A stretch of 64,000 nucleotides of DNA, from positions 1 through 64,000 of the forward strand of contig CAWHTX010000018.1 of assembly GCA_963832355.1 (NCBI GenBank). Direction: 5' to 3'. The notes beneath the pieces were generated by a model. It was given only the letters and a program-made list of their open reading frames with translations. It was not told where the DNA came from and did not search any database. Positions 58,149 to 64,000 of the stretch are shown one piece after another. The DNA is from DATFVA01 sp963832355. Its GTDB lineage: Bacteria; Bacteroidota; Ignavibacteria; Ignavibacteriales; Ignavibacteriaceae. The translations under genes and the position numbers were made by a program. The stretch's first letter is position 1, and every line of letters begins with the position of its first letter.

Positions 58149-58907
58149 ATGGTAGAGAACAGAAGCAGATCAAACAGCAGATACGTACTGGGATTTATCC
58201 TATTGATCATTGGCGTATTATTTTTACTTGACAACCTTAATTACCTGTATTTTGACATACCCCATGTAATTTTTTCTTTCCCCACTATCCTGATCATTGT
58301 CGGTATACTCATATTGGTCAACTCGGAGAAGAAAGGAGTGGGAGTTATCTTTGTTGTTATCGGCGGCCTCTGGCTGCTTCCCAGGATATTCCCATTTATT
58401 GCAATAAACGGCGGCATAATCTTCTCCGTATTGATAATTGCCCTTGGCATATATATTCTTACGAAGAGAAGAGGATATGCCGGATATCATCATAACATAA
58501 ATCAGGGCAGCGGTTCCGAAGGATCGGGTACAGCAAATCCATCCGGTGAATTTGTTAAGGATACTGACAGGATCGACGACGTGGCAATATTCGGCGGCGG
58601 GCATAAATTCATATCATCAGATAACTTCCAGGGCGGAAATGTAACGGCGATCTTCGGGGGATCTGAATTAGATTTGACCAGGTGTAAGCTGGCGCCGGGA
58701 CAAAACGTTCTTGAAGTGACGGCAATTTTCGGCGGAACCACGCTGATCGTACCAAAAGAGTGGAATGTTGTAATAAATGTAATTCCCTTGTTCGGAGGAT
58801 TTTCGCATAAGGGAATGCGCGGCCCCAACGTGGTGATAGACCCTGAAAGCACCCTGATAATAAAGGGCGTGGTTATAATGGGCGGCGGCGAAATAAAAAC
58901 TTATTGA
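58149..58907 (+). CDS. LiaF-like (DUF5668) membrane protein
   Basis: A 252-residue protein: four hydrophobic helices within residues 12-105 (YVLGFILLIIGVLFLLDNL, IIVGILILVN, VIFVVIGGLWLLP, ILIIALGIYIL), then a soluble beta-helical domain with repeated GG motifs (VAIFGGGHKFI, TAIFGGSELDL, TAIFGGTTLIV, VPLFGGFSHKG), as in LiaF/YvqF. Such proteins usually hold a sensor kinase in check during envelope stress. A LytS-type kinase follows 10 bases later. Confidence 0.85.
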   Translation: MVENRSRSNSRYVLGFILLIIGVLFLLDNLNYLYFDIPHVIFSFPTILIIVGILILVNSEKKGVGVIFVVIGGLWLLPRIFPFIAINGGIIFSVLIIALGIYILTKRRGYAGYHHNINQGSGSEGSGTANPSGEFVKDTDRIDDVAIFGGGHKFISSDNFQGGNVTAIFGGSELDLTRCKLAPGQNVLEVTAIFGGTTLIVPKEWNVVINVIPLFGGFSHKGMRGPNVVIDPESTLIIKGVVIMGGGEIKTY

Positions 58908-58917
58908 TGCAGGCAGG

Positions 58918-59967
58918 ATGGAAACTAACCCGATAATCGGTAATAAAAGGAATATTTACTTTTACCTGCTCTTATGGTTGATAATTACGGTTATAAGCTT
59001 CCTGCTGCTGAACCTTGCGCTGAAGACCGAAACGATTACCGCTCTGGCTGATAGTATTGTTTTTAATGTTATTCTTTGCGGGCTGGGACTAAGTTTCTGG
59101 TACTCAACCCGCTACATTTCTTTTGAGAATACCAGCTTTTACATGATCCTGCTTAACCACACTATCGGAGCCATATTCGTATCGGCTTTGTGGCTTCTCA
59201 GCGGGTACCTCATAATGACAGGAGTGTTCGGTTACGGTGATGATTACAAAGCTTTCTTTATGACTACCCTTCCCTGGCGGTTCCTGATCGGAATCCTTAT
59301 TTACTTTGTTATAACTTCATTCTACTACCTGATAATATATTACTCAGGTTTCCAGGAAAGAAAACTTCACGAAGCCGAACTGAAGAATCTCGTTACACAG
59401 GCAGAATTGAAGTCGCTTAAATTCCAGATAAATCCTCATTTTATTTTTAATAGTCTCAACTCTATGAGCGCCCTCACCACGATCGATCCGGAGAAAGCCA
59501 GGGGGATGATACTAAAGCTGGCTGAGTTCCTTCGATATACACTTGCTAATAATGATCAGCAGAAGAATAAGCTGGAGGACGAACTAAAGAACATAAAACT
59601 GTACCTCGAGATTGAAAAGATAAGATTTGAAGATAAGTTCGATTATACAGAAGAAGTCTCGGCTGAATGTCTCGCTGCCGGAGTACCTAATATGCTTCTG
59701 CAGCCATTGTTTGAGAATGCAATAAAACACGCAGTCTATGAATCGCTTGAAGTTGTAAAGGTAAGACTGAAATGCAGCAGCGAGAACGGTTACCTGAAGA
59801 TTGAAGTTGAAAATACTTACGACCCCGAAACAAAATCGAGGAAAGGAACCGGCGTTGGTTTAACAAATATCCGTGAACGGCTCAAACTTATTTATCACCA
59901 GGATAACCTGATGCAGGTTGTCAAAGATGATGGAATATTCAGGGTCATCCTTTACGTCCCTCAGTAA
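58918..59967 (+). CDS. LytS-family sensor histidine kinase
   Basis: A 349-residue membrane kinase: four transmembrane helices (about 15-35, 45-65, 75-95, 120-145), then His_kinase with NPHFIFNSLNSMSAL (phospho-acceptor His), N-box LQPLFENAIKHAVYES and G-box GTGVGLTNIRERLKLIY. No separate sensor domain, so the membrane part probably senses. Pairs with the LytTR regulator downstream. ATG 58918 is preceded by AGGCAGG. Confidence 0.9.
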   Translation: METNPIIGNKRNIYFYLLLWLIITVISFLLLNLALKTETITALADSIVFNVILCGLGLSFWYSTRYISFENTSFYMILLNHTIGAIFVSALWLLSGYLIMTGVFGYGDDYKAFFMTTLPWRFLIGILIYFVITSFYYLIIYYSGFQERKLHEAELKNLVTQAELKSLKFQINPHFIFNSLNSMSALTTIDPEKARGMILKLAEFLRYTLANNDQQKNKLEDELKNIKLYLEIEKIRFEDKFDYTEEVSAECLAAGVPNMLLQPLFENAIKHAVYESLEVVKVRLKCSSENGYLKIEVENTYDPETKSRKGTGVGLTNIRERLKLIYHQDNLMQVVKDDGIFRVILYVPQ

Positions 59968-60200
59968 ATATCAGTCCTTTCAAATACAATATCGGCCCAA
60001 TCGGGTAATAGGTCTTCTAACTCGCCGCCGGGTTAATTGATCAACCACGCATTCACATCCTGGATCCTTCGTAATATCCTTACTTTTTCCCGTTCTGCCT
60101 GTACACAATTCGAACTCCTTTCTGATTTTTCCTGCTGTTTTGATTCGACCTGGTATTTCCTCACCCTTTCTCAGTCGTTGAGTACAGTTATTTAGTAATT

Positions 60201-60299
60201 GCGGCGTATCTGAAGCGCAGGTGAAGCGGAGGTAGAGCGGAGATGGAGCGGAGGTGGAGCGGAGGTGGAGCGGAGGTGGAACGTAGTTGTATCGTAGTT
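60201..60299. repeat. 11-bp phased tandem repeat, array C
   Basis: Nine units in exact 11-base phase: GCGGCGTATCT, GAAGCGCAGGT, GAAGCGGAGGT, AGAGCGGAGAT, three of GGAGCGGAGGT, GGAACGTAGTT, GTATCGTAGTT. All have CG at positions 5-6. It sits in the 455-base gap between the kinase and its response regulator, 125 bases before the regulator start. Open frames through it (for example an N-terminal extension MERRWSGG) are translations of the repeat and not protein. The rest of the gap holds no gene. Confidence 0.8.
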
Positions 60300-60422
60300 A
60301 TAATCTATTTGTGCCCTGGTATAAACTCAAAATGGGCAGTGATAAGTCCGCATTCGGGAATAATTCGGGAACTACAACCTCAAAAATCCTTATATTTACA
60401 CCCTGAGTTACCATATCTTACC

Positions 60423-61172
60423 ATGGACGAGAGAATTACAGCAATAATAATTGATGATGAATCGCTGGGACGACAGATTGTCAGCAAATATCTGTCGACC
60501 CGGGAGGACATTGAAATTCTGGCTGAGTGTTCAAACGGCTTTGAGGGTGTTAAGAAAATCAACGAACTGAATCCTGATCTCGTCTTCCTTGATATCCAGA
60601 TGCCCAAGCTGACCGGTTTTGAGATGCTCGAGCTCCTCGATGATCCTCCTGTAATTATTTTTACTACCGCGTACGACCAGTATGCTATTAAAGCATTTGA
60701 GGTTAACGCCGCCGATTACCTGCTGAAGCCATTTTCTGCGGAAAGATTTGAGGAAGCACTCGAAAAAGCCCGGCTTCTGCTTAAAAATAAGTCGCGCGGC
60801 AGCGAGATTATAAGCGGACTAATAACGCATACCCAGGAAACCACAGAATACCTTGAACGGATAGTCATAAAAGACGGCTCAAGGATCCATATTATTCCTG
60901 TTGATACAATCAGCTACATTGAAGCACAGGATGATTACGTGATGATTCATTCCACCGAAGGCAGCCTGCTTAAACAGAAAACCATGAAATACTTTGAGGA
61001 ACACCTTTCGCCCGACGATTTTTTAAGGATACACAGATCTTATATAGCAGCGGTCCAACGCATAAAGAAGATCGAGCTGGTCGAGAAGGAATCATACCGA
61101 ATTATCCTCGACGACGGCACGAAGCTCCCGGTCAGCAAATCAGGCTACGAAAGGCTGAAAAATATACTCTGA
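60423..61172 (+). CDS. LytTR-family response regulator
   Basis: A 249-residue regulator: receiver domain with IIIDDESLG, phospho-acceptor Asp in LVFLDIQMPKLTG and Lys in YLLKPFSAERF, then a LytTR DNA-binding domain (VDTISYIEAQDDYVMIHS, FLRIHRSYIAAV, LPVSKSGYERL). ATG 60423 starts the receiver exactly; the longer frame from 60243 would run through the 11-bp repeat and is rejected. Partner of the upstream LytS kinase; likely target genes unknown. Confidence 0.93.
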   Translation: MDERITAIIIDDESLGRQIVSKYLSTREDIEILAECSNGFEGVKKINELNPDLVFLDIQMPKLTGFEMLELLDDPPVIIFTTAYDQYAIKAFEVNAADYLLKPFSAERFEEALEKARLLLKNKSRGSEIISGLITHTQETTEYLERIVIKDGSRIHIIPVDTISYIEAQDDYVMIHSTEGSLLKQKTMKYFEEHLSPDDFLRIHRSYIAAVQRIKKIELVEKESYRIILDDGTKLPVSKSGYERLKNIL

Positions 61173-61280
61173 TTCCTATCGCTGGCGGAATTCAGACCGG
61201 GATCGGATTATCTCAAATCCATACACACAATGACAACCCGGGGAAATTATCCACACAGCCAACTATTTTTAACCCGGATA

Positions 61281-61336
61281 TTGACTTTAAATATTAATAG
61301 TTCTATGTTTTTAACGTTTGAAATATTTCAAATGTT
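61281..61336 (+). promoter_or_regulatory. Promoter and operator of the GbsR-type gene
   Basis: TTGACT at 61281 and TATGTTTT about 17 bases later fit a Bacteroidetes-type promoter. Overlapping its downstream edge is the dyad ACGTTTGAAATATTTCAAAT (61314-61333). The same arms occur at 61922-61941. Binding here would block the promoter, so autoregulation is likely. Confidence 0.55.
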
Positions 61337-61347
61337 AAGAACACAAT

Positions 61348-61836
61348 ATGACCTCCGAAGAAAAAATAAAAAAAGAACTTATCCAGAGATTCGGGGATGC
61401 ATATAAAGCATTCGGACTCAGCAAACTCATGGGTCATATAATTGCCCTCCTTTTGTTTTCACCTAATCCCCTTTCACTCGGCGAGATCACAGAACAGCTG
61501 GGACGAAGCAAAGGACCTGTTAGTCAGATCGTGAGAAGACTCCGTGACCGTAATCTTATCCGTAAGGTATGGACTCCGGAAAATAACAGGAAAGACTTTT
61601 ATGAAGTTGATCCGGACCTCTTTGAACATGCCTTCAGGAATAACCTCGAACTGATCAAAAACAATACACGAATTGCAAAACAGCTGAAGACCGGGATCAA
61701 ATCGGCAAACCGTGGTTCATTAAAAACAATAAATGACCGGATGCATGAAATGGAATTGTTTTATATCCTGATGGAAAAACATTACCAGAACTTTCTTAAC
61801 GAATGGTCGCGGAAAAAGCCGAAGTTAAAAGTATAA
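61348..61836 (+). CDS. GbsR/MarR-family transcriptional regulator
   Basis: A 162-residue winged-helix regulator of the GbsR type. Start MTSEEKIKKELIQRFGDAY, then FSPNPLSLGEITEQLGRSKGPVSQIVRRLRDR (recognition helix in the GPVSQIV part), wing VWTPENNRKDFYEV and a helical dimer tail. Related proteins respond to choline or betaine; here the ligand is unknown. It faces matching operators in front of itself and of fabG. Confidence 0.85.
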   Translation: MTSEEKIKKELIQRFGDAYKAFGLSKLMGHIIALLLFSPNPLSLGEITEQLGRSKGPVSQIVRRLRDRNLIRKVWTPENNRKDFYEVDPDLFEHAFRNNLELIKNNTRIAKQLKTGIKSANRGSLKTINDRMHEMELFYILMEKHYQNFLNEWSRKKPKLKV

Positions 61837-61921
61837 ACCTGTACCAGGTTAAACCGGTAAATGCGGAGATAAAATTAAACCTGGAAATAGTAATCAGGAA
61901 TAACAAATTTTTACAGTAATA

Positions 61922-61951
61922 TCGTTTGAAGTTTTTCAAACGTTAAGAACA
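61922..61951 (+). promoter_or_regulatory. Second GbsR-type operator, before fabG
   Basis: TCGTTTGAAGTTTTTCAAAC (61922-61941), a dyad of CGTTTGAA/TTCAAACG, followed by GTTAAGAACA as in the first site (61334-61343 reads GTTAAGAACA). The sharing of both the arms and the flanking ten bases means the two promoters were copied or are bound by the same protein. Confidence 0.6.
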
Positions 61952-61965
61952 AGGGAGAGAAAAAA

Positions 61966-62709
61966 ATGGAACGCCTTAAAAACAATACAGCAGTAATTAC
62001 CGGGGGTGCCCGCGGAATCGGTAAAGCGGCGGTAAAGAAATTTTCATTGGAGGGTGCTTCGGTTGTAATATGGGATGTTAACGATGAGGCCGCCGGAAAA
62101 ACTGTTTCTGAAATGAATGAAGCAGGAGGCAGAGTAGAATTTAATCATGTCGATATAACTTCCTTTGAATCAGTTCAGGCAGCAGCCAAAGCTGTTTATG
62201 ATAAGTACAAGCATATCGATATATTGGTAAATAATGCGGGTATAACAAAGGATTCGACCTTAGCCAAGATGACTCCCGAACAATGGCAGCAGGTAATCAA
62301 CGTTAATCTTACCGGAGTGTTTAATTGTACTAAATCTGTTATCCCCTATATGATAGAGAACAAGTACGGAAGGATCGTCAACACTTCTTCTATTGTTGGA
62401 CTTTACGGCAACTTCGGTCAGACTAACTACGTCGCCGCCAAATCAGGCATAATAGGAATGACCAAAGTCTGGGCGAGAGAACTTGGCAGGAAAGGTATAA
62501 ATGTTAACGCTGTTGCTCCCGGATTTATCGCAACCGAAATGGTTGAGACTGTCCCCGAAAAAGTAATTGAAATGCTCAAGGAAAAAACTCCTCTCGGACG
62601 GCTCGGTAATCCCGACGATATTGCAGATGCATACCTGTTCCTTTCTTCCGACGAGGCAAAATACATTAACGGAGCCGTACTCAGTGTTGACGGCGGACTG
62701 GTATTATAG
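61966..62709 (+). CDS. fabG: 3-oxoacyl-ACP reductase-like SDR
   Basis: A 247-residue classical SDR. TGGARGIG (cofactor), NNAGIT, Ser in NTSSIVG, YVAAK as YxxxK, and the FabG-type end VDGGLVL are all present. Reduction of 3-oxoacyl thioesters is the default, but context (regulator, KAS III variant, symporter) suggests a pathway-specific role, so the symbol is by family. GGGAGAG precedes the ATG. Confidence 0.82.
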   Translation: MERLKNNTAVITGGARGIGKAAVKKFSLEGASVVIWDVNDEAAGKTVSEMNEAGGRVEFNHVDITSFESVQAAAKAVYDKYKHIDILVNNAGITKDSTLAKMTPEQWQQVINVNLTGVFNCTKSVIPYMIENKYGRIVNTSSIVGLYGNFGQTNYVAAKSGIIGMTKVWARELGRKGINVNAVAPGFIATEMVETVPEKVIEMLKEKTPLGRLGNPDDIADAYLFLSSDEAKYINGAVLSVDGGLVL

Positions 62710-62719
62710 GGATCGCTGA

Positions 62720-63709
62720 ATGAGAAATGCAGAAATAATATCCTCAGGTATGTACGTCCCTGAAAGAACCCTGCCTAACAGTTATTTTAATGAACTGCTC
62801 GGGGAGGATGTGGATACCTGGCTGGTGGAAAACCTGACCATACGTGAAAGAAGATGGTGCGGACCTGATGAATCAACCGCCGATCTATGTGTTAAGGCAG
62901 CAGAAAAGATCCTGAATACCGCCGGTGCTTCCCCGGAAAAGATTGACCTGCTTATCATTTCAACAGATACACCGGAATACATCTCCCCTTCTACCGCTTC
63001 GGTTGTTCAGCACAGACTGGGAGCTGTAAATGCAGGCACATTTGATGTCAATACTGCCTGTGCCGGTTTTGTTACCGCTCTTGATATAGGTTCGAAATAT
63101 ATCCGTGCGGATAAGAAATATAATAAAGTGCTGGTTATAGGCGCTTATGCAATGAGTAAATACCTCGACCTGAGCGATAAGAAAACAGTTACTCTTTTTG
63201 CCGATGGTGCTGCAGGAGTCCTTCTCTCTGCAAATGATGATGATAGCCGCGGATTTCTTACAAGCGATCTGTATACCGAAGGGAAATACTGCGACTGGAT
63301 GGGAATATATGCCGGCGGGACTCATCAGCCTGTTACAAAAGAAGTAATTGATAATAAGGATCATCTGCTGAAGTTCGTAAAAAAATTCCCAAAAGAAATA
63401 AATCCAACTACCTGGACGCGGATGATAAAGAGTTCATGCAATGAATTGAATATTAAACCGCAGGATATAGATCATTATTTCCTTACCCAGATAAATATAA
63501 ACAGCATCTGGGAAACAATGGATAACCTCGGCGTTGACCGCTCGAGAGCTCATACAATTATGGACAGGTATGCTTATACAGGCTCAGCCTGCATTCCTAT
63601 GGCATTCGCCGATGCATCTGGCAAAGGAAGGATTAAAAAAGGCGACCTGGCATGTTTTGTCGGTTCGGGGGGAGGACTGGCGTTTGCAAGTTCGGTTTTC
63701 AGATTATAG
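62720..63709 (+). CDS. KAS III (FabH-like) enzyme with incomplete triad
   Basis: A 329-residue thiolase-fold protein. Catalytic Cys is kept in VNTACAGFVTAL, but the usual HQAN is TQIN (DHYFLTQININSI) and the usual GN-T is YAYTGSACIP, so the triad His and Asn are missing. The rest, including the FVGSGGGLAFAS end, is normal in length. Possible acyltransferase, non-decarboxylating condensing, or thioester-transfer role. It follows fabG by 10 bases and precedes the symporter by nine, so they are co-transcribed. Confidence 0.82.
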   Translation: MRNAEIISSGMYVPERTLPNSYFNELLGEDVDTWLVENLTIRERRWCGPDESTADLCVKAAEKILNTAGASPEKIDLLIISTDTPEYISPSTASVVQHRLGAVNAGTFDVNTACAGFVTALDIGSKYIRADKKYNKVLVIGAYAMSKYLDLSDKKTVTLFADGAAGVLLSANDDDSRGFLTSDLYTEGKYCDWMGIYAGGTHQPVTKEVIDNKDHLLKFVKKFPKEINPTTWTRMIKSSCNELNIKPQDIDHYFLTQININSIWETMDNLGVDRSRAHTIMDRYAYTGSACIPMAFADASGKGRIKKGDLACFVGSGGGLAFASSVFRL

Positions 63710-63718
63710 GAGTATTAA

Positions 63719-64000
63719 ATGAACGGCACAGCTTCAATAGATATGATCACTGCAGGATGGATACTGGTTACTCTCTATTCCGCCGTTATTATTTTCTTTG
63801 TTGTAAGAGGAGCAGTTAAAACTAAAAGTATCGGTGATTACGCTGTTGGAAATCTCAGCTTCTCTCCTTATGCGGTGGGACTCGCCCTGGCCGCGTCAAT
63901 GACCAGTGCTGCTACGTTTATTATCAATCCCGGTTTTATAGCCTACTACGGGATCAGTGCTGTTATTTCATATGCCGTTGTTCTTCCGATTGCAGCAGTG
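63719..64000 (+). CDS. Sodium:solute symporter, 5' part only
   Basis: The first 94 residues of an SSS-family transporter: MNGTASIDMITAGWILVTLY opens helix 1, then KTKSIGDYAVGNLSFSPYAVGLALAASMTSAATFI, which is the well-known TM1-2 loop and helix 2 of this family (described by its parts). The gene continues past base 64000. AGGAG precedes the ATG. Substrate unknown; it probably imports the compound handled by the GbsR-controlled enzymes. Confidence 0.85.
   Translation, partial: MNGTASIDMITAGWILVTLYSAVIIFFVVRGAVKTKSIGDYAVGNLSFSPYAVGLALAASMTSAATFIINPGFIAYYGISAVISYAVVLPIAAV

Noticed and set aside
60243..60422. A 60-residue N-terminal extension of the LytTR regulator
   Set aside because: It translates the 11-bp repeat and low-quality sequence; the receiver domain starts at 60423.

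Overview
The window looks like chromosomal DNA from a member of the Bacteroidota/Chlorobiota/Ignavibacteriota group, most like Ignavibacteria. The clues are four coding or remnant copies of the type IX secretion (T9SS) sorting motif YPNPFNP, the Bacteroidetes-type promoter element TAnnTTTG in front of the rRNA operon, a Bacteroidetes-style omega subunit, DUF4412 and DUF1460 proteins, and LytS/LytTR signalling. No phage, insertion sequence or CRISPR array is present. Genus-level placement would need a 16S search, which I could not run.

Layout. 1-5.5 kb: a complete rRNA operon on the minus strand (16S, tRNA-Ile, tRNA-Ala, 23S, 5S) with two tandem promoters and boxA-like antitermination sites. 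5.7-10.2 kb: an 11-bp phased repeat, then envelope polysaccharide genes (SLBB exporter, rmlB, an outer-membrane-like protein, an RmlD-like reductase). 10.3-17.4 kb: DNA repair and housekeeping (nfo, a DUF1460 amidase-like protein, a multiply frameshifted dnaB, family-4 uracil-DNA glycosylase, coaBC, rpoZ, gmk, yicC). 17.5-20.8 kb: a BamA/TamA-family barrel, a lipoprotein, and an L,D-transpeptidase-like protein without its cysteine. 21-25 kb: the translation block rplM-rpsI, rpsB-tsf, pyrH-frr. 25-34.3 kb: DUF4412, a TonB-like/PsbP-like membrane protein, a nucleotide-sugar-type SDR, a deoxyhypusine-synthase-like enzyme, ppk1, mrp, a NifU-type scaffold and an AI-2E/PerM exporter. 34.4-45.5 kb: a beta-propeller lipoprotein, then an envelope-folding operon (two PpiC/SurA-type foldases, a SurA-like lipoprotein, MoxR), a T9SS-secreted subtilase and metG. 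45.6-52.1 kb: a lone PD-(D/E)XK protein, a possible 34-aa membrane peptide, an alpha/beta hydrolase, a TetR regulator (frameshifted) with a DUF457 membrane protein, and a T9SS-secreted M6 protease. 52.4-57.4 kb: a probable zinc uptake locus (outer-membrane barrel, znuA, znuC, znuB with a frameshift, a His-rich small protein) facing a T9SS protein with a CX4CH motif. 57.4-58.1 kb: gene remnants and repeats. 58.1-61.2 kb: a LiaF-like/LytS/LytTR envelope-stress system with a second 11-bp phased repeat. 61.3-64 kb: a GbsR/MarR regulator with matching operators in front of itself and of a fabG / degenerate KAS III / sodium-symporter cluster; the symporter runs off the end.

The most noteworthy points are: (i) three intergenic arrays with an exact 11-bp period but different unit sequences; (ii) reading-frame breaks in three otherwise intact genes (dnaB, tetR, znuB), every one repairable by deleting single bases, which points to consensus error more than biology but needs checking against reads; (iii) a GbsR-type regulon around a KAS III homologue that keeps Cys but has lost the His and Asn of the triad; and (iv) a compact zinc-acquisition locus with two unfamiliar partners. 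I did not find a clear new defence or mobile system.
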